From: Albugo candida
Lineage: Eukaryota; Oomycota; Peronosporomycetes; Albuginales; Albuginaceae
DNA length: 64,000 nucleotides
Direction of reading: 5' to 3'
NCBI GenBank assembly: GCA_905220665.1
Contig: CAJNAR010000180.1
Coordinates: forward strand, 1 to 64,000
The stretch's first letter is position 1. Every line of letters starts with the position of its first letter. Under the pieces are notes generated by a model that saw only the letters and a program-made list of their open reading frames with translations, did no database searches and was not told where the DNA came from. This document shows positions 48,651-61,202 of this stretch, piece by piece. A program made the position numbers and the translations under genes.

Positions 48651-49564
48651 TAATTCGCAGAGAGGAGAAAGGGCATTGAATATGCCGAGATGCTTTCTGT
48701 AGCTTCCGTTCTGATAATTGAAACAGGAGTGCACCACCACCGTCACATTTCAAGTATGCATTTTTTACCCGTTAGCCGAACGTTAAATAGTCATCGCGTG
48801 TTCTTGGCCAAACGCCCATTTTTGTGCTGCGGAGAGCAATTCTTCACGGCTACCATATCCGGCCTTTTGGTGAGGTAGCATGTCTGGAGTGCTCACTGCG
48901 TCAGCTAAGCAAGAAGATGTGGCATTTCCTGCGCGTAAACATTCTGTTATTGCATGAATGCCAGCATCTCTTTAGATGCCGTTGTCATTCGGTGCAAGCA
49001 TATTTCAATGTTGATGTCGAAGTCAAGTCGGCAACATCCACTGTATCGAGAAACAGAAGGTAAAACGGGTAGAAGTGGTGTGCCGCGATTGGTATATAGA
49101 AAGGATCCTATTTAGTACAAATGAGTCGAGAAAATTAGGCAATATTCATTCAGCAATTACACAAAGCTGCGCTTAGGGGGTCGAGTGGTTGATCAACCTT
49201 TAGGAGCACGAGTTGCTGATGACTTCGGGACTATGCAATCCGTAGTCTCTACTGATATTCCACCGCAGCAACCTTTACTTGTAAGAGATCGCCCCTCATG
49301 CTTGCAATTGAGTTTATAAGGTGGAGGCTTTGTCGCTCCATTTAAGGTGACATGACAGATAGTTCGCTGCGAAGACCACCATAATCATGATCTTGGGCTA
49401 CCACACTTTTCTTCTTCTTGATATTGAGATGATGTCGACTTGTTGCTGGTTGAGTAAATTGCAGAATGAAGAATAATATAGATACAATAAGAACACACAA
49501 GACATGTGGCAGGTCTTAGTAGCCTGAATTATGGTGGTTCACAGGAAAATACGCGCATGAAGAA

Positions 49565-49835
49565 GGGGCGAAAATCTTGTCGAATGTACAATGTTGTCGA
49601 GGGTACACAGCGCAAACACACGGTTTGCTTGGTTTAACTAATTCTATCCGTTGATTCTTTACGTATTTAATTGGTACAAATACTCTCGCCCAGCCATTGT
49701 TTACTTGACTTTGGAGAGAACTCAAGGCGGTGAGGCGACAACGTTGTCGTAATGTACAACGTTGTCGAGGTTAAATAGCGCAAACAACCGGTCTGTCGGA
49801 TTTGTTAAAATAATTCTATGAACATCTGCCCTTTC
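49565..49835. repeat. Local duplication inside the 2.6-kb transposon
   Basis: The segment TGTACAATGTTGTCGAGG, then AGCGCAAACA and TAATTCTAT at 49,585-49,650, recurs with changes at 49,755-49,820, about 172 bp later. Confidence 0.6.
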
Positions 49836-50943
49836 GTAGAATGTGTCGGCAAGCGTTTGATAGCAGTCAGGGAGAATGCAGGTCGTGCAGGAATGATTGC
49901 AGGATTCTGAGATGTTGGCGAAAATCTAAATTATTTGAGATAGTCGCCTTATTTGTTACTAATAAATTTCCTGCTAGAAGGGAAATATTCGAAAGCGCAT
50001 GGCGCTCATTTCAAGCGAAATTATTATGCTCAAACTGATCGCATGAAAGGGTCTCTGAGTGTAATGTCTTCGTGCGATAATACTACATCGTTCTACGCCT
50101 GCATTGCGTTAACATTGAGACTGGCCATTCCATCAGCGAAGAGCCATTTCCTGACAGCATGAACATATCTTCTCGTGGGGTCCGTACGTTTCTGTCTGGT
50201 ACATGTATGTCCATTAACTGTGGGATGAAACCGTTCGGATTTTGCTCTCCCATTCATGTAAAGATCTGGCTTGCATTGAATACGTCCAACTTTCGCGACA
50301 AGCAGAAATCATGTATTGTTTAAAATCACTAAAGACATACCAAATATGCCACTGGATTCTCTGACTTGTTTTTCCATGACTTTTTTTTCTGGAGGAAGGA
50401 GTTTTCATTTATTTTCTGTCGCAATAGACAAAAAAGGACGCTCAGATTAATCTTCTTGGTGTTCAAGCAAGACGAGCAAAGCTTCCCACTACATTTTTTG
50501 GGAAGATCGTCCGGCGCTTGATGCATTCAAAGTATCCAGCAGAAGGAATTTTAGCATCCTAGCCATGAGACTGCACACTTATGCAGAAATGTGCCTACAT
50601 GGAGGTTATTATATCGAGGTGTATCAATAACAAACGTGTCGTTGAAACACAACTCGACAATTCGAACATAACAGCTTTTGGCAAGGTATCATTCAAAGTA
50701 CACATGTTCGGGATGATTACCTATCCAACAGTTTTGGTTTGCTTTTCTTCTGTCTCCGCATCTTTTAAACAGTGGGCTACCATAGCTGCTCTGCACCATG
50801 CCACAGGAGGGAATACAACAAGTTTCTATGTATAAACAAAAAGTATACATAGTTTATAAACATGATATAATTATGTGTGCCACCTTACTTGAAAAGGATT
50901 GAATTACACCAGTAAGGGAGTTGAAATAACCATTCCCTAAATC

Positions 50944-51085
50944 TAGTAGAGAACTAGAAATAATCAGTAATATCAATATAATAAAAAGCAGTCTAATAAC
51001 TCACTTTAAATTTAGTAGAGAACTAGAAATAATCAGAAATAATTGTAATAAAAAGCATTCTAATAACTCACTACGCCCATTATAA
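50944..51085 (-). repeat. Intron-like ~69-bp repeat, copies 2 and 3
   Basis: Two tandem copies starting at 50,944 and 51,013 on the plus strand (TAGTAGAGAACTAGAAATAATCAG), in the same orientation as the copy at 48,249. They keep the GTGAGT-like donor on the minus strand but lack the CCAG acceptor of copy 1. Confidence 0.7.
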
Positions 51086-51227
51086 TTACTGCATGAAGAA
51101 AACCCCATGTACTTGATATTTATTTATTGAATCTAGCAGAAATCTAGAGAAACGCAATAATATATCAATTATGGAAAGTTGACTGCTATGAAATTCGCTA
51201 ACAGCTGGTAATTGTAACTTTCTATAA

Positions 51228-51640
51228 TGAAATCAGTAAGTCACAATATTTTTGTCATTCCAAAACCTGACGGATGCATGAGAGTCTCATATAGTAGACT
51301 CATGCACTCATTTGGGGCTCTGGGATGGTTCCCCTCAGGTCCGACGCTAAGGTATATATTCTCACGAAAGGTGATATGATTTCGTTTACGTTGTAAGTTC
51401 TAACTTCTATATTTTACCTGTAGGGCAATATTGTGAGGTTTAGTGCAGATCATGTGGCACCTGGGATGGAGGAAAGAGACGCAGCAACTTATCCAAAATC
51501 CTCCGGTGCAGATCATGTGGCACCTGGGATGGAGGAAAGAGTTGCAGGAGCTTATCCGAATCCTCCCGTGCAACATGCATCAACCTTCTATAAATGGACG
51601 CTTTGGGTCACAGCCTGTATCGGTAAGTTTTATTTGATCA
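51228..51640 (+). other. Exon-like segment with splice signals
   Basis: An open stretch from ATG at 51,228 ends at a possible donor (AAG then GTATAT, 51,350). A CTAAC-like branch point and a pyrimidine tract end in CTGTAG at 51,423. The next open stretch (51,424-51,622) finishes at a strong donor CGGTAAGT. The second segment holds an in-frame 21-residue repeat. The reading phases of the two segments do not join without a shift. I recognise no domain, and the whole may be a relic. Confidence 0.3.
51443..51570. repeat. 63-bp tandem duplication (21 codons)
   Basis: Two units starting at 51,443 and 51,506 with GTGCAGATCATGTGGCACC, and the beginning of a third at 51,568. In the plus frame each encodes ADHVAPGMEER followed by a short variable part with YP. 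Confidence 0.85.
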
Positions 51641-54600
51641 AATTCCTTTTACCTCACGTCTTTTTTTCATTAAGTCCTTATCTTTGCAATGGTGTACACG
51701 AGCACGCATCATTAACGTGCGCCAAGATGTCCATGCGACCAAGGGAAGCGCTTTCTATTCAAATTCTGTGTTTAAATTTGTATTATGTGTTATAGATAAT
51801 GATGTGATACACTGTATCAGATCATTTCTATCCTTCTAATTTTAAAACAAAACTTCTAAGCGCTTACCTTTTTTATTAGTGTTTCGGCTTTTGTATATTT
51901 GTGTAAATAGATAATATAAGAAAGTATGTAAGTTCATTTTTACCTTCTAAACCTACAGCAGAAGACGTACCAGTTTGTGAGGATGTTACAGCAGATAAAT
52001 TGATGTAATATAAAATGTCAAGAGTTTCTTAAACCATCGCGCGACATCTTTTTTGGTTATTACATTAGAGTTCTCCTTCACGTGGAAAGGGAAGGTAAAG
52101 AGGATCGTGAACACGCGTTACTAGGACTAAAATTATTTGCGGGCGACATAAACGGGTACAGTCACTCAGTCTACATGTAGATAACTGTTTGAAAGGCTAA
52201 AAAAACAAAGATATTAGGTTTTGTGGTTTTTGAATTATTATATAAATTTATTTCTTTACAACACAAAATGGCAACGCAATTGGGGAAGCATAGAGATCCC
52301 TCAATGTCTTTAAATGGGGTGAGTGGCTGGTCATAATTGCAGGTGTCCATATTTACTAGAATAAGATAAGCTGACTGCTCTAGTTGCGAAGCCTATTTTA
52401 GAAATCAAATATTTCTATGAGAGATGAAAATTCGTCTTAGTTCTGTTCTGTGAATATGTTAATTTGTAAATATTTTAGCCAGTTGCACGTTAAATCGTCA
52501 TTGTGAATGCTGCGATAACAAGCAACACGATCCATCAATGAATACACATGGAGTCACCATTAATCCTGCAGCTGAAATATCGGCATAGAATAATGAAAAT
52601 TGTATTCCTATGGTAGAGAAAAGAACACTATGTGCTCTTCAGAACTGAGTTTTGAACATATGCTGACGGGAAGCAATTTTGACGACAGGAAGATGACTGC
52701 TGGAAAAGTAATGAAAATGGATCTCAGCTCCCAAATACCTTCTCAATTTGATGTATCTTCGAGACTGCAGACAAGAACGTCAAGAAGCGTTGCAAGCAAG
52801 TCTTCTCAGATCTACTAGGTAGAAAGAATCATCATCTTTCATAAGCTGGAACAAGCAAGATTCCACCTTCATCCAACTCCTCAAACTCTTCAGATTGCAC
52901 CGACTCGAAGGTAATACTATCGAACAAGGAAAGGGTGATACAATTTGCGGAAATCATAGACACATAATTGATTAAAAAGGTCATAAACTCTGACTCCTTT
53001 CCCCATGATATCACTCTTTATACAAGATAAACCGCGAAAGAGGACATGATATTCGACAAGCCGACAGAAAGATGGCAAGTTGGCTGCGAATCTAGTGATA
53101 GTGGCTTCCAGCAAATAGTTTTGTGGATGTAATATGCGCACTTAGAAGAGGGCAACACGTAGAGTATATTACCGATCAAGCTGTGAACAAGATCGTGACA
53201 GCAGAAAAAAACGCAACATGGGAGAATATAACTGAAATATATTGACATTTCACGTCAGAGCTTTGATCTATATTTCGTTGTACAATTCCTACGTGAGTGT
53301 TTGATTCGGCTACTTTTGATTGTACTGAAAAGGTCATTGCAAGTTGTAGATGAAAGAAGCTCTCGCAATGCATCCTAGAAGCTTCGGATGCACACATGCG
53401 CCGAGAGACAAGTTTCTGAAGAAAATTTGAAAAAAGAAGCATCCTAGATCGTGTTTTCTCGTTTGCAAAGTCAAACAACCTGCAGAAATTCAAGAAAAGG
53501 AGGGAAAGGTGAAAATCGGTCGAAATCATCCGGAGCTACAAATGTGGATGATGCGAACCACGCTGGAACGGCCGGAGTAATGAATTATACTTTAATTCTA
53601 ATGGAAGGAGACTCGGAAAAACTCTGACGATTGGGAGAGTTTTGGTTGTAGGAAAAAATTGCTATGGTTAGGTCCCGCTGAAAAGAAAGCTTTCAAAGGT
53701 TTGTGAAGCAAGCTATTCTAAATAATCAAGGTATACAAACCATCACAAAGAATATTAGGCTCAAATATGCTCAAGTGTTGCAGTCAACAAAATCAACGCG
53801 CTATGGGAATTTGATGATTCTGGTTAATCAAGATCACAGTAAAAGTCACATTGAAATCCTTGAGATCAATTTCATGTATCGTTTTTTGCCATCATTACTT
53901 CGCTCAAGAGATGTACGCACGAATTCATCACTCCAATTGTCAAGTGCGCAAACGGATGAATTAACAAGGTGTTTCTTACAATACCAGAGTATGAAATATG
54001 TAGGTTGGCCAACAAAACGGTGAAGGATTAAGTATTAAAAAAAGTCTCGGGACATTCACAACAGAAGAAGCGAAATGGTAATTTACCGATTTACCGACGC
54101 CTCCGATTTCTTCCAGTTATAAAAATGAAGAAGTTGGCGACTCGATTAACATGGCTTTTTTCAAAAACTAGTCGAAGAGCGAAAGGATTGGTTGCGATGA
54201 TTCGAGCCTGACACCAATGCGGTTTATACCACTAATGGCATGCCCTACTTGGATTACGTCTACCATGATAGTATATCAACGATTCACAAAAAGGTTTTCG
54301 TTGTAGATTCGTCAATAAAGAAGTCATCTTGTTCTTTAGGTCCGATACTATGCAACCTATTCCTTTCCTAATGGACGGATTCAAACCATCACAGTTCAGA
54401 GTGCTCATTTGTTAGCTTAAATGCAACTGCAAGGTACGTAGTATTGATTGCATAACGTCTATGCTGTACTGAGCACACTTGAAATCATAGGTGAAAATCC
54501 AAGTGGTACACTTAGCCGGCTGTGTGTCTGACAGTTCATGGCATCATTATAGTGAATCAAATCTTCATGAAAGGATCATCAATATAGCTCAAGACTTTAC

Positions 54601-54849
54601 AATGTGTGATCATGCGAACCCATTATCTCCAGGTGGACAAAGCGGTACTCGGATCGTTGCTAGGAAAGATGAAGCTAGCCCTCGTTACAGTTAATAAATT
54701 GGAGCTGATTGCGTACAAGATTCTTGATCCTAAAATGATTCCTTAATAAGCATCATTGATGAAGACGGGAATTCATCGACCAGAATGGTATACTTCGGTG
54801 ATTCCGATGGTGCAGGTGGACGGAAGTGATGGTATCGGAACATGCCGGC
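51640..54849. other. Stretch without recognised gene
   Basis: AT-rich to about 52,600, then scattered frames (for example 53,176-53,529 minus and 53,703-54,023 plus, 106 codons). A short plus-strand reading FTDASDFF near 54,092 recalls the Ty3/gypsy RNase H active site but lacks support around it. Confidence 0.4.
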
Positions 54850-57800
54850 TAATCTCTACCCTAAATAATAATCCTCTGGATCTGATCGAGAATATACGTG
54901 TTCAGCTCTCCGTCTTCGCCTAGCAGACTTTGAATCTGGAAAGCCGTAACAAAAGTTTCCGGAATGTATGATGTGGTTCGTCCTCCATGCCAAGATTGTA
55001 CCAAACGTTCGGCGTACTTTGATTACGAGTAGCAGCTTCATAATGTAACCTCAGGTCGCAGTGAAACCACATAGGTTGTGCCATGTAGTACTGACGGCGC
55101 TGAAGAACATTTCAATCTGAAAGTATAATGGTCCAATCCATCTGATGCCGCATTTTTCACCTTTCAAGTGTGTGTCCACCAAGAACATGTTCTCTTCCAT
55201 TGAACCATTTTTACATGTCGAAGAGGTGCGATGGTAAATATTTTCATTCGGCTTGTGTGGCTCAGAAAGGGATGCTTTTTCTTTGTATAAGTTGTAAAAA
55301 TTCAGTCGAAGCAGTTGTCCAATTTGCGGGAATAATTATCGATACATTAGACTAGTACTGCTGAAGGGAATGACTTCGTTGTAGCTTCGATTGCCCTTCA
55401 AAAAAAGAATCTTGTAGTCTACTTACTTGTCGACGAAGATATAAAAACTCTTGGGGAACGTATTTCGATTCTTTGCTTGCGTTTCCTACTAAGCACAAAG
55501 GGATTTAACTTCGATCGCCACTGTCAAATAGTCTGTACTGGTATGTCCACTTGCATCGTGTTGTGCCACATACGCTATAGAATCATCGTCTGCAAAACCA
55601 GTAGTCGACCCTGGACAGTTCGTGCACGCCGAAACCATACACCAAAACCTTCGTAAAACGCTTGTCGAGAGTCGAATAACCATTGAATGGTTGGTTTCTG
55701 GCCGAACGGAATACCCAAATACTGGATCGAATTCTCCGGACCAATCATGGTCAAAATGGGAATACGTGGGAACGGCAAGGTCCGATTCAACGAGAGCAAG
55801 GATGATTTGCTCAAGTTGCGTTTCGCACCAGATCCATCGAAATAGACTTGAACGAGTTCGAGCTGCGTAAAAACACCATTTGGTGTCTCTGAACGCAATG
55901 TCGAATCGACTGCAAACCAAACTTATTCCAGTTGCGGCAATCGTGCCAATAATCTAAGTGCCATGTTATTCATGTTGTCGAAGTAAGTTTCCCAAATATT
56001 GAATCGTCATCAGAAAGAGTAATGCTGAGAGAGGATTGCCTTGTTTCACTCCACGTTGTGTTGTAATGGATGGTGTGATATTTCCATTCATCATCAACTG
56101 CGCTTTCATGTTAGTGTACAAGAGACGAACCCATTCCACCGTCCGTTTTTTCCGAGATGCGAAGCATGTATGTCTTATTGACCCAATCATAAGCTTTCCC
56201 AAAGTCGAGAGAAGTGGCATACGCTTCCTCTCCACGATGAGTGACCAAGTCTTGGATGTCTGTAAGATGTCGAATGTACTGTTGCATCGACCTTCCTAGC
56301 AAAAATGCTTTTTGATCTTCATGGATCTATTTCGTCGAAAACATTTGCAATGGATGCGCCAAAACTTTTGGAAGTACTTTCCTATCAACACAAAGTAGTG
56401 GGATCGGTCTATTGTTGACAGGATCAACCCGTGATATTTTTTTTTCTTAAACAACAATGTGATTAACGAGTGACGTTGTAATCGAAGTAAGATACCTTTC
56501 TCCAGCTGATGTTCAAACACGATCTTCATATATTCGCCAAAAGTTTGCGTATCAAGATGACAAATATACCCACTCATCCAAGCATACTCGGAGAGGAGCT
56601 ACTTCGCATGTGCTTCATCGTTTTCACCATCTCAGTCGTACTTGAGGGAGTTGAGAGACGGTCTTGCTTAGCTGAATTAAGAAAGCTTGAATCGAATCCA
56701 CTAGTTTTTTCACATCTTTATCGATTCATGATTCTTTATAGATGCAAATTCGGTAATTCTTCTTATATGATTTTGATGATGACTCGACGCTAGTGTTGCC
56801 AAAGCGAGTACCGTCGTCTCAATTTTGACCGAGTATCAGTTCAATATCAAAATAGCACATGGACACACTTGAACCGTAGTGAAAATCTATTTCACGAGAG
56901 GGAAGTAGCTTTTTTATCATGAAATCTCGGTATCATGTAATAAAAAAAAGGAAACAGGGTCTCAAGTCAATGAATTGGAGGATGTTTTTATCAACGTGAA
57001 GTATTTATAATTAGAATAGCACCTACGCTATCTTTGTGCTATAGGTCCAAGAACAAATTTTTACAGATTTTTCTCTTGTTGAACTCAACTATTTAATATA
57101 TTACATTTGGTCGATGAATTTTTTAACCTGCATTCTGCGTTGCTCAAAATTAAGAAAAAACGTTTAGTACTACAGTCCAAAAACAAAAGGTGTACCGATA
57201 AAACGTTTTGACCAGTGTTTCTCACTTGTAGCCTATTGATTGGGGTGATTACACGTAGAAATAAATGCCACAGGCGAGGGTTCATACCTCAACCATGTCA
57301 GTTAATTATATAGCCCGGCAATACTGCAACATTTCAACCAGAAGCTCAGTTAAAGTTGTCGTCATTACTAAAATAGGACGAACTCACTTATATAGGTCTT
57401 GCACATGTGACGAAAGGGAAACCTGAATACAATAGATATTTCTTCGCTTTCCTCACATGCATCATCTCAGGCGGTCTCAGAGCTTTAAAGAAAGCCCATG
57501 ACACCACCCCAATGATCTCTAAATTTGTCAATAATTTCCCTCGTGTTCGATGTAACGGTGCCACATTTTTTGGTCTGGTTTTTAATCGACACGCGGTCAG
57601 ACGAACCATCCGGAACGCAGAAAATATGCTCTAACTAATTCTATTCATGCTTCACCACATGAGCGCAGACCTCATCTTGATTATATTTGAAATCATTTTC
57701 GGCCTAAACTCTAAATCAAGCGCGACATAAATCGAGAATCTGCGGTGACTGATTGGTGTCTTGAGTTCGATATAGAGCGGCTATGGCTTCCATAACAGAT

Positions 57801-58235
57801 TCCCTGGTCCAAAATCGCGTCGGCTTTCTTGTGAGATATTTTCGCAATTCCTTGACGTTGTTTTATTATTTTCGTGTTCCACCTTTCCCGCATTGTTTTG
57901 AGAGTCGAAGTTGTGCGCAAATTTTGGTGCACTAAAATCTCTGCCGATTTGGTAGCTTCGGCAACTTGAGGATATACAAATAGCTGTTAGGAACATTTAC
58001 AATATCCTTCCACTGGGATTTGAGTTGGATGCGCAAAAGTTTCGTTTCTGTCAGATGATCTCGTGAATTTGGTGGACTAAATTATGGAGACTTTTTGTAT
58101 ATCATATTAAATAGCTTTTTGGATATGCAGATATGATCTACTCCATTCTTGCGCCATAATTGTCCGGTGAACAATTTCTCATTTGGATGATGTATTCGGA
58201 AAGCGTCTAACACACTCAACTGCGAAAGCCATTTG
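54850..58235 (-). mobile_element. LINE B, decayed non-LTR retrotransposon
   Basis: From the 5' side on the minus strand: the C-terminal endonuclease region (WLSQLSVLDAFRIHHPN and NGVDHI, 58,100-58,240); a linker (57,700-57,980 and 57,400-57,630); RT motif A LDFGKAYDWVN at 56,190-56,225; RGVKQGNPLSALLFLMTI at 55,995-56,050; and the active-site box, which reads FAVDST (about 55,900) where FADDST is expected, so one catalytic aspartate is replaced by valine. Connection sequence and a C-terminal part down to about 54,860 follow, matching LINE A 27,900-28,300. It is broken by many frameshifts. It keeps more of the 5' half than LINE A but loses the 3' end. Confidence 0.87.
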
Positions 58236-58239
58236 AAAC

Positions 58240-58665
58240 ATGCTAATCGACTGGTTCCGTTTCGAATTCTCCACTCAAAGTATCGTTAGCTGGATCGAGT
58301 GGTGTGCGTATTCATCAGATACGAGATGGGTTGCGGACGATTCGAAAGTGTCGAAAAAAGCACCGCTTCCTCGGTCTAGACTGGTGCATATACAATTTGA
58401 ATATACACCGGTGCGTGGTGAATGGGAACATGCAAAAGCAAATAATGTAAGCACAATTAACGAAGAAACGGTACAGCAAATTCAACCAGATCAAATCAGC
58501 GAAAAAATGAATGTCACATCACAACATACTGTCCAAGCCGTTTCTAAACAAACTGTTAGTATCGCGCAAGATGATATCCTTGAAATCACAAAGATGGAAA
58601 CTAGTTCAGACAACATGAATGATGACAAGAGAATTGAAAATGATTCTAAGTTCGACTACAAATGA
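58240..58665 (+). CDS. Unrecognised 141-codon frame
   Basis: Opens with ATG and ends in TGA. The first third (LVHIQFEYTPVRGEW) looks like folded protein. The rest is polar and rich in Gln, Asp, Glu and Asn (VSIAQDDILEITKMETS), suggesting a disordered or coiled segment. A related reading, TIAQPDIVRITTLEKD, recurs about 220 bp later in another frame (58,795-58,845), hinting at an internal repeat in the ancestral protein. Further plus-strand frames at 58,712-58,930 and 58,955-59,188 may belong to the same broken gene. It starts right next to the 5' edge of LINE B. No family is recognised. Confidence 0.3.
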   Translation: MLIDWFRFEFSTQSIVSWIEWCAYSSDTRWVADDSKVSKKAPLPRSRLVHIQFEYTPVRGEWEHAKANNVSTINEETVQQIQPDQISEKMNVTSQHTVQAVSKQTVSIAQDDILEITKMETSSDNMNDDKRIENDSKFDYK

Positions 58666-59189
58666 CACAGTATCATCAAGAGCATAGAGGTGGCGGTAAA
58701 AAAAATTATAGATGAACCAGATTGACCTCATCAATTCGACGGAGAAGCGGTATTCGGATGAGAAAATAGTGTCTAAATTGTTGAGGAAGCAATCTGTACT
58801 ATTGCGCAACCTGACATCGTTCGGATCACGACGCTGGAAAAAGATTGTATGTCGAAATTATTGTGACCACACGGCCTTCAGAATCTCTGGTGGAAAAAGT
58901 TGCAATTTACAAACAGAAATTAGACAGTAGCAATGGCAGAGAGAAAGTATTCGTATGGATATGGATGCTACATTAGTGGCAAAAAGAAGAAAAGAACAAC
59001 CAAAAGTTGCTGAGAAATACCTGCTCAGGACGCAAAACATCGTAGAATTTATCTACTGCGTCATGAACATGGTTACTCGTATTTCTCCACCTTTTGAATC
59101 TATCAAATCAATACTAAATAATTTCAAAAGCGAACTGGACGCTGATTGTCTTTTGACGGCTCGGAAGGCCACTTTATTGGTCGAATAAA

Positions 59190-60425
59190 GTCTATTAAAT
59201 CTGTTCTCTGGCTGTTTATAATGCGCTGGTCGCTAATTATTATCAAGAGCTCCAATCTGCTCCGGTAGACCAATTTGTTAGGTTTCTTGGTGCTTGTCAT
59301 GTACAAAACGGCAATCTTGTCTGCAAAATGACTGGTTGGAAACTAAAATGGCATTTTGCTTATGGCGAATGGATCACTATGGGTTTTAGAGGCACAAATT
59401 AATTATGAGGTCACCGCCACTTATCAGTTTACTATTTCTGTCAGGAAAAGCTAACTAAATACCAATTGACTCACTATGACATTGGCTGTCCTCCTCCAAG
59501 ATGTAATTGAACCACCTATAGTATAGAACTGATGCGCGTTACACCAGAAATCGTGATGTAGGGACCATCGTGCACGGTCAGCTCCTTGCAACGGACCCTG
59601 ACACAAGATAAGCCATTATATGAACGATGTGGACCACTTCACAATACTTCTCTGCACCGTTAGCTGAGCGTTGGACAGTGGCCATAAACGTCTTATGGTG
59701 TGCTTCAGAATACTCCAGAGAAGTTCGTTTCTATTCAATACTGCTTGATCATCTAAATTGTTTGCAGATTGCTCAGTTGCATGCAAAATGTACCAATTCG
59801 TGTTCATTCCAAGAGAAGACGACTCACTCATAGTGCTTGTGCCTAAAGTCTACAGTGTGCGATTGCTCAAGGATACGGCGGGGTCAGCACAAGCGCAACT
59901 AACCATATAATAATTAAAATATTTAAGCTTCCTCGCTACCGAAACTATTAAATATGAAGTAGTGTGTATGCTTCCAAATGCATAGCATAACGAAGCTCAA
60001 ATGACAATGGATCAGGTTCACGTGTATTCGGAATTAGCCCTTACAGTGTTGGGAAAGAGACAGGTGCCGTGTTCGATGCAATAATCTCAATTAAGATTCC
60101 ATCGACCAAATAGGCGCTCTATACACTTTTCGACACAAGCGATTGGGTGCCCGTATCCGACGTATCTTTGTTATTGGTGATCAAATGGCTTTCAATATAG
60201 CGGTTATATAAAGGTCAAGATTTCAATCCCTTCCAATAAGACGACATTGTTGATGGGACATCTACGTCAGGACGCACTTGAACAAATAATCGACCCGGAG
60301 CTACAAAAAATATCAATAACGGACGCCACGTGGTAACAAGTCGTTTTTTTTAATTGGGTCTGAGGCCTCAGGGCCTTCATTCTATGAATTTGTACTGACG
60401 GAAGGGATTTGGGCTTGTATGTTGA
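59190..60425. other. Stretch without recognised gene
   Basis: Only frames of about 60-70 codons. A 12-bp perfect palindrome CTGAGGCCTCAG lies at 60,360-60,371. No other feature is seen. Confidence 0.4.
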
Positions 60426-60429
60426 AAAA

Positions 60430-61202
60430 TGTCTCTTCTTCGAGTGAATAGATCGTATTGCGCTATTGCACGAAAAAATCGCGATCTTGTTGCCTCAATT
60501 GGAAAATACGACACGGTAGAAATCGATTTTGGTAAAGATCCTCGGCGAATTCCTATCCAACAATCTCGAAGTTATGACCAGCGAGTTTTCGATCTGATTT
60601 TCGTGCGTTGGAGGCGTAAAACCATTTTTCAAGACCCATTCAGTTTTAGATGAAAGATGTCCTAAAAGTTATGAAATATATCATCGCTCTGTTGAAAATA
60701 TCGAACTTGTATCGGGTCAGGAGTCATCAAGTATTCAATACGCTGCTCACGACTCTTATGGGTGTGGCGTTGGCATCAAAACTCGTATGAGATTCATCAA
60801 GGTGATACTCGATCCATTAATTCATCGAGAAAACATACTTGATGAACACGAATTGGATGCGAGTGCGTTGCAATTTGGGGTCGCACGCGCTCCACCTAAA
60901 CTTCCCGCTGAAGACGCTTGTATCGAGGAGCTTCAGAACCTAGATATGAAGGTTTCCCAGTCCATTTTGATGTCATCGGCAGTATTTTGACCACATTTTC
61001 CAAGCGAATGCAATACTTCAAAACCTTTGCTGTTGTATTCACCTCAGTCTTCAACACTCCATATGTTAACGGACATTCCGTCTGCGATTTTGAGCAAGTT
61101 ACAGAATGGATTTGCCCAAGTGATCAGCTCTCAAATTTTCAAAAACGTCCAATTCGACACCGTGTAAAAATTGAGGTCTTTCGTGTTGCAAACGACTTCT
61201 AA
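60430..61202 (+). pseudogene. Unrecognised gene relic, three overlapping frames
   Basis: Protein-like sequence passes through three plus frames: 60,429-60,653; an open stretch of about 125 codons ending at 60,990 (KTRMRFIKVILDPLIHREN, DEHELDASALQFG, PPKLPAEDACIEEL); then 60,918-61,202 (EGFPVHFDVIGSIL, IRHRVKIEVFRVANDF). The smooth hand-over between frames suggests one ancestral coding region with two or more frameshifts. I do not recognise the family. The next relic downstream on the same strand is the VPS52-like piece, but I cannot show that they are one gene. Confidence 0.35.

Larger units (their letters stand above)
48322..50938. mobile_element. 2.6-kb DNA transposon with inverted termini and AAATC target duplication
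   Basis: The left end CAGGGAAGTGTTAT and the right end (complement: AGGGAATGGTTAT) are inverted repeats. Similarity continues inward for about 95 bp, including TTTTCAAGTAAGG and CACACATAATTATA on both arms. AAATC flanks both sides (48,317-48,321 and 50,939-50,943). Removing the element rebuilds CTTTAAATCTAGTAG, which differs by one base from the junction CTTTAAATTTAGTAG between the two tandem ~69-bp repeats at the right. The insertion therefore went into a tandem pair of those repeats. The interior has only unrecognised short frames (48,690-49,063, 49,841-50,162), so it is probably non-autonomous or decayed. Confidence 0.75.

Noticed and set aside
51250..51300. Reverse transcriptase motif (VIPKPDG)
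   Set aside because: A short resemblance to the gypsy RT start, with no following motifs. The segment is better read as an unassigned exon-like stretch.
53700..54130. Ty3/gypsy RNase H relic (FTDASDFF near 54,092)
   Set aside because: Eight matching residues only. The upstream 106-codon frame and downstream readings show no other gypsy motif in order.
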